Assembly (NCBI GenBank): GCA_944321885.1
Contig: CALUNB010000024.1
Location: forward strand, 1 to 39,724
Reading direction: 5' to 3'
DNA length: 39,724 bases
DNA from: an uncultured Bacteroidales bacterium
GTDB taxonomy: Bacteria > Bacteroidota > Bacteroidia > Bacteroidales > P3
The notes under the pieces were generated by a model. It ran no database searches. It was not told the DNA's origin and worked only from the letters and a program-made list of their open reading frames with translations. The position numbers were made by a program, and so were the translations under genes. Of this stretch, positions 24,863 through 34,112 are shown in pieces. Each line of letters opens with the position of its first letter. The stretch's first letter is position 1.

Positions 24863-27800
24863 GGAATAATCAATTTTTGGATATGGGTTCCCTCGACGAG
24901 CACGATGCGGACGATGAGGATGCCCTTCCAATCAGCGAAGGGCAGGACGTAATCGCCTTGGGTCGACAACTTCTTTTCCGTCAAAAGACGGCCTTGGGCA
25001 TCGTACAGCGAGATTTGTTTCAGCAAGAGACCCTCGGGATTATGTACATGGAGGGCAGAGGCCCGGTAGGAAACCGAGAGGGATGCCGGTCGGGAATCTT
25101 GCCTCCCGTTGTCCTCGATAGTGAACCCGGACTGGACGGAATCGCTTTCCGTGTATGCGCAGACCGCCCGGATTTCCCAAACGTAAGGTGTGTTGGTTTC
25201 CAAGCCTGTCAACATGTAGTCGGTTTCCTCGGTCTCCCCGAGGTCTTGGTAAGTTTGCTCGTTTTCGCTCCGGTACCGCAACTTGTAGGACAGATGGGCC
25301 GGGTCGCTTTCCCATTGCAGCCAGGCCGCATCCGCAGCCAAGATTTCGGCTTGCAGGCCGGTCGGGGCCGGGCATTCGGGATAAGCCGTCGTCCGGGCAT
25401 GGATTTCGGGACCGAACCCGCTGGTGTCGCCTGCCGCGCAAATGGAACGGACTTGCAGGATATATTCGGTATTGGCATCCAAGCCTTCAAGGCGCAAAGG
25501 CGAAACGGAGAAAAAAACATCCTCTTGGTTTTCCGCGTCTACCTCCCGGTAACGGGCATGATAGTTTCCGGCTTCGCCCGAAAAGCAAAATTCGAGGAAA
25601 TCGAAAGAGGAATCGCAGAGGTAAATGGCCTGCGGGGCTTGGCAACGGGATTCCGAGGTCGTGAAGCTGTTCAGGGCTGAAACCTGTCCGTATATCCCAG
25701 CTTCCTGGTCACAGGCGGCTTGCACGGCATATTCGTAGGTTGTGGCCGGGGAAAGGCCTTCCAAGAGGACTTCGGTTTGCCCGCTCCAAAGCGTGTCGAA
25801 AACCAGCTTTCCGGACTCCCGCCAATAAAGGGCGTAGGAGGAAGCGCTTCCGCCCCAAGACAAACGGGCCGAGCTGGCATCCAGGACCTCGGCTTGCAGG
25901 CTGTAAACACTGTCGCAAGGCAGGTCTCCCGCGTAGTCGATCAAGAGGTTGTCCACGAACAAGGAGGTGGAGGATAGGGCGGAATTGTTGGTTTCGGTGT
26001 TTTCCCAGTAGAAAGCGAAACGGGTACTGCCCGAAGCGGTGGTCCGGATTTCCACGGGCGTGTTCATCAGGTTTTTGAGGAACAGGCCATCGCTTCCCGC
26101 CGTATCAACCTGGTAAAGGACGTGGCTGCTGTCGAAACAGCCCTCCTCGGAGAGTTGGAGGACTTTGAAGCTGCGGTTCCCTGCCAGGATGGAATCTTTG
26201 GCATAACCGCCCGATGCATAGCGCCCCAAGGAAAGGTCGAAAGACAAAAGGACTTCCACCGGGTACTCGGCCACATGGATTTCGGGTGTCAGGAACCAGG
26301 CTCCGCCGGTGGTGTTGCAACGCACGAAAGCGGCCCTGTTGGACGAATTGCCATCGAGATTGGCCGAAGAGATGCTCCAGCTTCCCGAAGCCGCTTCGTC
26401 CAAGGAAGTACAGCTGTCGTAAAGCAAGCCGGTGTAAGCATACCAAGCCTTGGGAATGGCTTGGGTCAGGATATTGAGTTCTTGGAAATCTTCATTCAAA
26501 GGCAGTTGGAAATGCGTGTGGAAGGCAGGGCTTTCCTCGCTCCAGACCTCGTTTCCTTCTTTCCGGACCCGGAATTGGTAGGCTGTGGCGCTTTCCAGTT
26601 CATGGAGTCCTATTTGCCGCGTCCGGGTGGAACCGGCATCCTGCCAAACCTCGTCGTAGAAGCCTTGGCTTTGCTTGCGGTATTGGAGCTGGTAGGTGGA
26701 ACCCGTGTCGGAAGCCGGGCTTTCCCAGCCTATTTGCAGGTAATGGTCCGAAGCTTCGTACAGGTTCCAGCTGACAGGATAGCCCATGTCGGCTTCCAGG
26801 ACTGGTTCCACCTGCATGGAGTGCACGCAGAATTTGTGTTGACTTCCTGTTGTGTAAATCAAACGGATGCGGGTTTCTTGACCTTCCGTTCCGGAAAAAT
26901 GGCAGAGGAAGGTATGGTATCCCTCTTCATCGGAAGAACTTGCTTGCAAGGAGTCCGAAGCGGTCAACGATGCGATGCGTTGCCAGCCTTGTCCCGAGGA
27001 AATCTCTACAAAAAGGCTGTCTCCTTCTTGCAAGGCGTAGGTATCGCCGTCCAAACGGTCGTTCCCGAAAGCGGGCTGGAGCCACTGGAGTTTGAGGACG
27101 ACCCGGTACGGGCTGGACCAGGGCAGGCGGAAGGCCGGAGAGATGGCATCGGCAACCACTTGGGAACGGGCGGAAGAACCGAAATTGGCGTACAGCTCCA
27201 GGCGTTTCATGCGGTCGTTCGCCGGAACGCTGAACGACTCCATGCCGATGCGGGTGCAGAAGTGGTTGGAAGCCACCGGATTTGAGATGCTGCGGCTCCA
27301 GCCTGCCGGCATGGACGGCGCTTGGGTGATGGAAGAAAGCTTTTGCACGGCATCGGATTTGAAGTCGAAGCGGAGAGGGGCTTGGCCGGAAGTACGGAAC
27401 CCGTATTGCTTGCATACGGTCGAATATTGGAAGTTACCGGCGCTCCCTGAATAGGAAAACAGGATGAAATGGTAAGGCGTGGAAGCTTGCAGGCCTTTGA
27501 ACAGCGTATCCTTGGCCGGTCCCATGTAAACGATGCGCATGGGAGGATAGCTTTTGGTCTGGCAGGAAGACAGGTTCAGGGTGTCGCCTACATGGTATTC
27601 CCCGTGCAGGGTGGGTATCATCCCGCTGGCATCCAGATTTTCATCCCAGGCCCGTTCGGACATGGCCAGGAGTACATTCTCGTTTTCATAGGCTTGGATG
27701 GAAAGGGCGAGGGTACTGTCGCTTTGTCCGCCCAGGAGGGCTTCCGGGGCTCCGAACAGCGTTTTGACGGGGATAAGCTGGGGGATCTCGGAATACGAGA

Positions 27801-28968
27801 TTCCTCCGGTGCAGAGGTAGTTGGCTTGGAACACATGCAGGTAGTAGGTGCCGGGTTCCAGGTTGTTGCGTGACACCGAGACCGATTCCGTCGAGGCCCG
27901 GGTGGCCAGGACAGCTTGGCCGAGGCTGTCGCCGAGGGCGTAGTCTTGTCCATCGACGGGTCGCTGTTCCAAGGTGGGAGAAGCGGAAAAGAAGACAAAG
28001 GCGAGGTCGGTGTTTTGCGGTTTTTGGGCGCGCATGCTGATTTGTGAGGACTGGGTGCTGGTAGAAGAAATACCGGTCAGGGTGTCGGCCGGGTCAGGTT
28101 TCTGGCAGGCTTCCGGCTTGCTGAAGACATAGGTGAAACCGGAAGAGGGATAAACGCTGTCGTTGAGCGGGAGGCTTCTTCCGTAGGCGGAACTGAAAAG
28201 GGGACGATGCCAATCGTTTTCTTCGAGTTCCAAGCCCATCCGGTCGGTCCGGGAACTTCTCAGGCCCGTGGAAAGCTGGATGGACTGGCCCTCTGCCGGA
28301 GCCGGGCAGTCGTAAAGGATTTCAATCCTGCCATCGCTTTGCCAGAGGCGGATTTGATAGCTGAGGTTGTAGACCGTGTCCTCGGGATCGCCTTGCAGGG
28401 TGCCGCTTTCCAAGGCGTTCTTGTAGCCGGGTAGGAAGACTTTGAGGTTCCGGAACTCCACGGAGAGGAAGTTATCCCCGTTCTCGGTTCCGGTCTGGTA
28501 GGCAATCCGGGTAGGCAAGGGGTCGTTTTCGCTGGCGCTGGCATAGACCTCGGCCTCGCTGAAACTGCTCCCGTAGCGGATGACGGTCGGGAAGTTGAGG
28601 ATATGGAGGCCTTCGTTCGAGTTTGCCAGGCCGGTGGTTTTCAGATTGGAGGGGCAAAGCACGGAGTCTTGCCCCAAAAGCAGGACACCGTTGCCGAGAA
28701 CGGCGAAGCTGTTCACGCTTTGGCCGCAAAAGTCGAACTCGAAGAAGGGAATGCCGGCGATTTCCGTGTTCCGGGAAGGGTTGATTTGGGTATCCTTGCC
28801 GAAAAACGTGCCATGGAAGTCTTTTCCGCCTACGAAAGGAAGGTAGGTGGGTTCGGACAAGGCCGGGTAGGCTTGCTCTTTGCTGCTGGCTTGGTAGGAA
28901 ATGGCCGGTTGCGCCCAAGCAAGGACGGGCGACAGGGCCAGGAACAGGGGTATGAAAAATTTTTTCAT
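24859..28968 (-). CDS. T9SS-type secreted protein with FN3-like domains (right module, third)
   Basis: A 1369-residue protein with a signal peptide at 1-19 (SPVLAWA-QP). The N-terminal 300 residues are a beta-rich region I do not recognise (FFEFDFCGQSVNSFAVLGNG). The middle holds jelly-roll-like segments. The C-terminal third has several fibronectin-type-III-like repeats, such as LSWGGSASSYALYWRESGK and LQWESDPAHLSYKLRYRSE. It ends in a beta domain (LLKQISLYDAQGRLLTEKKL ... IQKLIIP) that looks like a T9SS type A sorting domain but lacks the usual YPNP opening. It starts 5 bases after the stop of the pseudogene upstream. Surface binding or a scaffold role is the likely function. Ligand unknown. 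Confidence 0.87.
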   Translation of the reverse strand: MKKFFIPLFLALSPVLAWAQPAISYQASSKEQAYPALSEPTYLPFVGGKDFHGTFFGKDTQINPSRNTEIAGIPFFEFDFCGQSVNSFAVLGNGVLLLGQDSVLCPSNLKTTGLANSNEGLHILNFPTVIRYGSSFSEAEVYASASENDPLPTRIAYQTGTENGDNFLSVEFRNLKVFLPGYKNALESGTLQGDPEDTVYNLSYQIRLWQSDGRIEILYDCPAPAEGQSIQLSTGLRSSRTDRMGLELEENDWHRPLFSSAYGRSLPLNDSVYPSSGFTYVFSKPEACQKPDPADTLTGISSTSTQSSQISMRAQKPQNTDLAFVFFSASPTLEQRPVDGQDYALGDSLGQAVLATRASTESVSVSRNNLEPGTYYLHVFQANYLCTGGISYSEIPQLIPVKTLFGAPEALLGGQSDSTLALSIQAYENENVLLAMSERAWDENLDASGMIPTLHGEYHVGDTLNLSSCQTKSYPPMRIVYMGPAKDTLFKGLQASTPYHFILFSYSGSAGNFQYSTVCKQYGFRTSGQAPLRFDFKSDAVQKLSSITQAPSMPAGWSRSISNPVASNHFCTRIGMESFSVPANDRMKRLELYANFGSSARSQVVADAISPAFRLPWSSPYRVVLKLQWLQPAFGNDRLDGDTYALQEGDSLFVEISSGQGWQRIASLTASDSLQASSSDEEGYHTFLCHFSGTEGQETRIRLIYTTGSQHKFCVHSMQVEPVLEADMGYPVSWNLYEASDHYLQIGWESPASDTGSTYQLQYRKQSQGFYDEVWQDAGSTRTRQIGLHELESATAYQFRVRKEGNEVWSEESPAFHTHFQLPLNEDFQELNILTQAIPKAWYAYTGLLYDSCTSLDEAASGSWSISSANLDGNSSNRAAFVRCNTTGGAWFLTPEIHVAEYPVEVLLSFDLSLGRYASGGYAKDSILAGNRSFKVLQLSEEGCFDSSHVLYQVDTAGSDGLFLKNLMNTPVEIRTTASGSTRFAFYWENTETNNSALSSTSLFVDNLLIDYAGDLPCDSVYSLQAEVLDASSARLSWGGSASSYALYWRESGKLVFDTLWSGQTEVLLEGLSPATTYEYAVQAACDQEAGIYGQVSALNSFTTSESRCQAPQAIYLCDSSFDFLEFCFSGEAGNYHARYREVDAENQEDVFFSVSPLRLEGLDANTEYILQVRSICAAGDTSGFGPEIHARTTAYPECPAPTGLQAEILAADAAWLQWESDPAHLSYKLRYRSENEQTYQDLGETEETDYMLTGLETNTPYVWEIRAVCAYTESDSVQSGFTIEDNGRQDSRPASLSVSYRASALHVHNPEGLLLKQISLYDAQGRLLTEKKLSTQGDYVLPFADWKGILIVRIVLVEGTHIQKLIIP

Positions 28969-28973
28969 GGCAT

Positions 28974-30481
28974 TTAGTGTTTTATGATTTTAGTGACAAA
29001 GGTTTGCGTCGGGCTTTCGATATTGGCGGGCAGTTCGAGTTTGAAATTCTGCCACTCGGGGCTGTTGCAGAAGTTGTCGCCGATTTCATCGCAGAAGACG
29101 GGATCCGTGAAGATCCCGGCTTCCGGATAATAGTCCAGGTTTTCCACAAGGTAGATTTCCATGACATGGTTGGGAGCTGAACCCATACCTGTGAAGTCGA
29201 AGGAAAGCTCGAAACCGTTGGCCGAAGAATCCGGGAACGCGATTTCCCGGTACAGGTAGGAGCGGGATTCTTGGAGGTTGGTGTAAGCATAGCTTGCGCC
29301 CCCATCGTTGGAGATGTAGAAGCATTGGTTGGTGTCGGCTACATAGGGTACATGGCCGTGTTGCCATGTATTGAGCTGGTTTTCCTGAAGGGCGACGAAT
29401 CCGGATTCGCCTTGTTCGAAATCCACGAGGAAGGGTACTTGCAGGGGGGCCGGGTCCACGAGGAAAGTTTTGCCTTGGAACCAGGCGCTGGGTTCGTCAC
29501 AGAGGGTGCGTACATACCAATAGCAATGGCTTCCGATTTGCAGTCCCTCTACTTGGCATTGCGGTTCGCCCGGAACTTCCTGTTCCAGGATGTCGGCGGT
29601 CTGGGTGGCCGGGTCGATGGGCGTGGAGGAAACTTTCACTTCCCAGCGGTCTTCCTCGTTGGCCGGGGTCCAAGACAGGAGCACGCTGCCATCCGTGCCG
29701 GGCAGGAGGCGGTAGCCGGTTTCCACGGGCGGAACGCAGGACGGACCTTCGGCAATGCGGAAAAGGTCGATGTAGAGCGGGTCGTCGCAAGCATACCAAT
29801 CCTTGATACCGATAATCCCAAATCGGTCATTAGACACGCCGAGTCCGTTTCTGATTAGGAAAATGAGGCATTCGGGCATCTTGCCCGCTTCTGTCCGCAT
29901 CCTGTTTCTCGCTACGCCTCGACGTAGCCCGCTACGCCTTCGGCTAGGCGAGAAGCATGCTGCATGACACAAGCGGGCAATCTCCCCAAAGTCTAATGAC
30001 CGATTTGGGATAATCCGGACTTGTTCCACGCCTCGGTTCAAGCTACGGGTATAGGTTTGCCATCCCTCGGTGGCAAGGTCGGTTTCGATGGTTTCCACTC
30101 GTTCGAACACGCCTTCTTCATAGCGAGGTGGATTTCCAGGGTGGAGCGGTCGTCTTCGCTGCCTTGGTGGTACCATTGGAAGGACAACTGCGGGTTTTGC
30201 AGGTCGGAGATGTCAAAGACGGGTGTGGTCATGCAGAGTTGGACAAAATAGGTGTTGGCGTAGTCGATCATGGCGGCATGTGTGCCATCGGCTGCCGACC
30301 CGGGGGCATTGGGTTCGTCGAGAGCGCTTTGTTCCCAGCTTCCTTCCCCGAATTCCGAGTGGAATGCCCAGCCTTCGGGGGGCCAGGTTTCGAAACTTTC
30401 TTCAATCACCTGTCCTTGGGCGGGAAAGGACGCCAGAGCGGAAAGCAGGCAAAATGGGAGTGTCAAAAAACGTTTTTTCAT
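28974..30481 (-). pseudogene. Secreted adhesin-like gene broken by frameshift, MITE and C-terminal loss (right module, second)
   Basis: The 5' end (from 30481) encodes a signal peptide and QVIEESFETWPPEGW, nearly identical to the start of the next gene upstream. Near 30123 one base is missing: the expected H-L-A-Y-E-E reads on as AMKKACS, while the true frame continues as YEEGVFERVETIE. After VRII a 193-bp MITE plus a 5-base duplication (198 bases, 66 codons) is inserted without a stop. The frame then resumes with GIKDWYACDDPLYIDLF, matching the paralogue's IKENWYGQKPIFID. The protein ends after about 430 codons with QTFVTKIIKH, which resembles the last strand of a T9SS sorting domain, while the FN3 region and the rest of that domain are absent. 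Probably non-functional. Confidence 0.85.
29817..30009 (-). mobile_element. 193-bp MITE, copy 2, in frame within a gene
   Basis: It has the same length and the same 19-bp terminal repeats as copy 1 (22092-22284) but the opposite orientation, and only a handful of base differences. It is flanked by the 5-bp duplication ATAAT (29812-29816 and 30010-30014). Removing the element and one duplication restores the reading VRII-GIKDW of the host gene, which proves the insertion site. As 193 plus 5 is divisible by three and the reading strand has no stop, the insertion keeps the frame. Confidence 0.95.
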
Positions 30482-30505
30482 AGGGATATGTATGATTGGT
30501 CGTTA

Positions 30506-33500
30506 TTACAGGATGTTTATTTTGTGTGTTTCTACCTTGTCCGCTTTCGTGATGACAATCATGTAAGTCCCGGCAGGCAAGGATGAGGTCTGGATTTCGT
30601 CCAGGCTTTGGTAAGCCGGGATTTCCCTGACGAGTTGCCCTTGCGCGCTGAAGATGGAAACTTTCGCCTGGTTTTCGTTCCCGAGGTCGATGAAGAACTG
30701 GTCCGAGGCCGGGTTGGGATACACCTTGGAACCGGAAACGCTCTTTCCGTCTTCGATTCCCGTGCTTTCCGAAATTTCCACGTCGTCAATCAAGAGGCCG
30801 GAAGAAACCGTGCTTTCGTACCGGAAACCGATGTGGTAGTAATCGGAGCGCTCCGGCTGGAACGTGGCCTGCACTTCCGTATAGAATTGGTCGCTCAGGT
30901 TCTCTTCCAGGTCGAGGATGTGTTGTGCCGAGGTGTCGGAAAGGGTCCGGTACCAGAGGCTCAGGCGGGCTTCCCGGTCTTGTCCTTTCTTGACCCAGAA
31001 ACGGATGTTGTAAGTGGAACGGGAGTGCAGGTAGAGCACGGGCGTGAAAAGGTAATCGTCCACGCGGGGTTCGTTGGCCGGGTATGCCAAATGGTATTGG
31101 CCGGAAAGGGGCTGGGCGTCGTCGATTTGCCAGAGGCTTGCTTCGTCACGGACCTGCCAGCAGAGAGGTACGTTGTAGGTGGAGCTTTCTTCGAAGCCTT
31201 CGCTGAAGGGCAAATCACCGTAACCGCAGGTCCGGAACACCAAGGCTTGCGACCAAGGTCCCTTTTCGGTTTCCGAGCAAACGGCCCGGACGAAAACCCG
31301 GTAGAAGCGGAAGGATTCCAAATTTTCCAACATGATCGAGTTCTGTTCTGTCTCGATATCTTCCGTTTCTTCGCTCGGTTCGAAGCTGTCCAATCCGTAG
31401 GCGACTTCCCAGCGGCTTTCCTCGCCTTGGGCATCCCAGATGATGCGGGCGGAAGAAACATCGATGTCCACAGGTCTCAGGTTGACAGGTTCGATGCAAG
31501 CAGGTATTTCCTCGTAAAGGAAATCGTCTACCGATCCGACTTCTTGCATGGCCCCTGTCCCGGAACGCAGCACGATGTATTTGTATTCGTCCGTAATCCG
31601 TTCATCGGTCAAGGGAACGCTGTGCTGGAACATCCCGGCTCCCGCCGTTCCGCTTTGATCATATTCGACATAGTCCCATCCGGAGAGTTCGGCAATCTTG
31701 AGGAAGGATTCCGGTTGGCTGGTGTCTTTCATGACACCTACCTCGAGGATGAACGGGCCGGACATCCTCGACCAGAAACGGATGCGTTTGTTCCTTTCGC
31801 CCAAATCGGAAAATTCAGGGGAAACCAAGCCCATGTTGGTGTTGCCCAAGGCGCTGTTGAGTAGCATGCAGTTGGGTTTGCTGTGGGCGTAGAAATCATG
31901 GGCGATGAAATAAGGAATCATCCCTGCCATATAAGAGTGGTTGCTGACATAGCTCCAGCCTAAAGGATATTGGGTATCGACTAGGTCGTCGAAGTCGGTG
32001 CTGTAGGGCGCTTGTTTGGGTTCGCAATCGGTAACGGCATGGAGAGGGTCGCTCGCCTGGCTCAAGACGGGGGCCTCTTCCGAACCGCAACGGGCCGTCA
32101 GGATGATATCGTAGCGGGAGCATTCGGTCAATCCGCTCAGGGTGAAAGGCATTTGGTCTACTTCCATGCGGGTGCCGTTGCCGCTTTCAAAGCCGTAGTC
32201 CCCGTATTCGAGAATCCAGCTATGGGCGGCTTCCGAAAGGGTGTCCCAGGCCACGCTTAGTGTTTGCGTACCGGTTTCGGTGATATGCAAGTTCTTAGGG
32301 GAGGGGCATTTCAGGCGGTCGATGCCGAAGTTGTCGAACGCGGCGGGCGGGTTGGCGGCGGTTTCCATGTCGCTGTTGCGCCATGTGATGACCAAACGGA
32401 CGTCCTTTCCGGCGAAAGAAGCCGGGATTTCATAGCTGCGGTGGGACCATTCCGGAGAGAAATGCAAGTATTCGTCGAGGGTGTAGCTTACATTGAAATG
32501 GTCGATGAAATTGCCTGCCGAGGGGAGGTAGTCGAGGTCTTCCACGATGGACACCTCCATGACTTGGTTGTAGGTGCTTCCGTTGCCTTTGAAGTCGAAG
32601 GAAAGTTCAAAGCCTTGGGGTGCGTCTGCCGGGAATACGATGTCCCGCCACAAATGGGAACGGGAACCTTGGGAACTGCTGAGATGGTAGGATTCCCCTC
32701 CGTCGTCCGAGACGAAGAAGCAACGGTTGGTGTCTCCCCCATAGGCTTGGGAACCCCAATACCAGGCATTGACTTGGTTTTCCTGGATTCGTTGGAAACC
32801 TTCATCGCTTTCTTCAAAATCCAGCAAGAACGGGACTTGCAGCGGGGCCGGATAGACTTCGAGGGTGTCTCCGGCAATCCAGTCGCTTCCGCTTTCCCCG
32901 CAGAGGGTCTGCACGTACCAGAAATAGGACTCGCCCACCTGTAGGCCGGAGACTTGGTAACGGGTGCTGTCTTGCACCTCGGCCGTCAGCACGTCGGCTT
33001 CTTCGGTTGCCGGGTCGATGGATTGGGAAGAAACCTTGATACGCCAGGCGTTGGCTTGCTCGCTTGCGGTCCATTGCAGCAGGGCCGTTCCGTCTTCGCC
33101 GGGCAGGAGCCGGGCTTCCAAGTCGTCAGGATAGGGGCAGGACGGGCCTTCCTGGAGCAGGATATGGTCGATGAAGATGGGTTTCTGGCCATACCAATTT
33201 TCTTTGATGGTCCGAATCCGGACTTGTTTCACATCCTGGTCCAGGATGCGTCTCCAACGGACCCAATCCGAGGTCGTTGTGTTGGTGGAAATGGTTTCCA
33301 GCAGTTCAAAATCCCCGGAATCGTAGGCGACAAGGACTTCCATTCGGGAATGCTCCTTGTCTGAAAATTCATGGTACCAGGAGAAACTGAACTCGGGATT
33401 TTCCAAGTCGGATAAATCGAATACCGGGCTGGTCATCGAAGCGGTCAGACCGGTCTGTACAAGGTTGTTCCAGTTCGCCATGGCCGCGTATTCGCCATCG

Positions 33501-33712
33501 GCTGCTGCCGCCGGAGCGTTGGCTTCTTCCAGGGCGCTTTGTTCCCATTCGCCCACGCCGGATTCAGTAAGCAAGGTCCAGCCTTCGGGGGGCCAGGTTT
33601 CGAAACTTTCTTCAATCACCTGTCCTTGAGAGGGAACGGCTAGCAATGCAGAAAGGGACAGGAAAAAGGAAAAGGAGGAAACGAGTCTTTTCATGGTGCC
33701 GATTTTTTTCAT
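30506..33712 (-). CDS. T9SS-sorted secreted protein with adhesin and FN3-like domains (right module, first)
   Basis: A 1068-residue protein with a signal peptide ending near residue 30 (AVPSQG-QVIEE). It starts with a choice-of-anchor/MAM-like jelly roll (VIEESFETWPPEGW ... VRIRTIKENWYG, about 32-185) and an FN3-like segment with LLQWTASEQANAWRIKV. Further jelly rolls (KQAPYSTDFDDL, LPFSEGFEESSTYNVPLCW) alternate with FN3-like repeats (AWDTLSEAAHSWILEYGDYG, RIIWDAQGEESRWEVAYG). It ends in a T9SS type A sorting domain from about residue 1000 (SKVYPNPASDQFFIDLG). The ATG at 33712 gives MKKIGTMKRL. A start at 33694 is also possible. It is the first gene after the right-hand regulator, with the pseudogene 24 bases downstream. 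Likely surface-exposed. Confidence 0.9.
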   Translation of the reverse strand: MKKIGTMKRLVSSFSFFLSLSALLAVPSQGQVIEESFETWPPEGWTLLTESGVGEWEQSALEEANAPAAAADGEYAAMANWNNLVQTGLTASMTSPVFDLSDLENPEFSFSWYHEFSDKEHSRMEVLVAYDSGDFELLETISTNTTTSDWVRWRRILDQDVKQVRIRTIKENWYGQKPIFIDHILLQEGPSCPYPDDLEARLLPGEDGTALLQWTASEQANAWRIKVSSQSIDPATEEADVLTAEVQDSTRYQVSGLQVGESYFWYVQTLCGESGSDWIAGDTLEVYPAPLQVPFLLDFEESDEGFQRIQENQVNAWYWGSQAYGGDTNRCFFVSDDGGESYHLSSSQGSRSHLWRDIVFPADAPQGFELSFDFKGNGSTYNQVMEVSIVEDLDYLPSAGNFIDHFNVSYTLDEYLHFSPEWSHRSYEIPASFAGKDVRLVITWRNSDMETAANPPAAFDNFGIDRLKCPSPKNLHITETGTQTLSVAWDTLSEAAHSWILEYGDYGFESGNGTRMEVDQMPFTLSGLTECSRYDIILTARCGSEEAPVLSQASDPLHAVTDCEPKQAPYSTDFDDLVDTQYPLGWSYVSNHSYMAGMIPYFIAHDFYAHSKPNCMLLNSALGNTNMGLVSPEFSDLGERNKRIRFWSRMSGPFILEVGVMKDTSQPESFLKIAELSGWDYVEYDQSGTAGAGMFQHSVPLTDERITDEYKYIVLRSGTGAMQEVGSVDDFLYEEIPACIEPVNLRPVDIDVSSARIIWDAQGEESRWEVAYGLDSFEPSEETEDIETEQNSIMLENLESFRFYRVFVRAVCSETEKGPWSQALVFRTCGYGDLPFSEGFEESSTYNVPLCWQVRDEASLWQIDDAQPLSGQYHLAYPANEPRVDDYLFTPVLYLHSRSTYNIRFWVKKGQDREARLSLWYRTLSDTSAQHILDLEENLSDQFYTEVQATFQPERSDYYHIGFRYESTVSSGLLIDDVEISESTGIEDGKSVSGSKVYPNPASDQFFIDLGNENQAKVSIFSAQGQLVREIPAYQSLDEIQTSSLPAGTYMIVITKADKVETHKINIL

Positions 33713-33935
33713 GGTACAAAGATTTAAAGATTTGTTGTTATTTATAATCAAATTTTTATATCTTGGAAAGCCTGAAAGCCGGGACGTGGGCTGCGTCCGT
33801 GTCCGTACGGAAGGCGACCCGTACATGGGGAAAACCGGGTCCAAGCGGTGTCCATGCCGCGCCGGAACCGGAACAAAGATAGGGAGGATGGAAACAGGAA
33901 CCCGTTTTCCGGCTACGGTTTGGTTTCTTAGGAAA
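33713..33935. other. Leader of the right module, proximal part
   Basis: The stretch shows no credible gene. It is AT-rich close to the start codon (33713-33775) and GC-rich beyond. I could not identify a textbook TTG/TAnnTTTG pair for the operon here. TTAAATCTTTG near the start codon is only a partial -7 match. Confidence 0.35.
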
Positions 33936-33962
33936 CAAAATCGTATTACGTAAATACTACGT
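33936..33962 (-). promoter_or_regulatory. Candidate operator CGTA-N12-TACG, right module
   Basis: The minus-strand block reads ACGTAGTATTTACGTAATAC followed by GATTTTG. It matches the left-module block at 22338-22364 at 19 of 27 positions and lies 150 bases past the right regulator's stop and about 225 bases ahead of the first secreted gene. Confidence 0.5.
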
Positions 33963-34003
33963 ATGGGATTCAATTATTTGTCAATGAAGTGAAAATAGTT
34001 TTT

Positions 34004-34034
34004 GATGCCGGTTTCCCCTTTGGGTAGAAACGTA
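34004..34034 (-). promoter_or_regulatory. Conserved leader block 1, right module
   Basis: Minus-strand TACGTTTCTACCCAAA and GGGGAAACCGGCATC correspond to 22398-22435 in the left module, in the same order relative to the operator-like block. Confidence 0.45.
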
Positions 34035-34112
34035 CCCTTTGCGCGCTTTCGGATAGGGTGGATGACCCGGGAAAATCCCATGGGAATCCCTGGAAAAGGA
34101 AAAGACAGCTTC

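Noticed and set aside
30608..31864. A 418-codon plus-strand frame
   Set aside because: Antisense to the FN3-like and sorting-domain region of a convincing secreted protein. No domain recognised.
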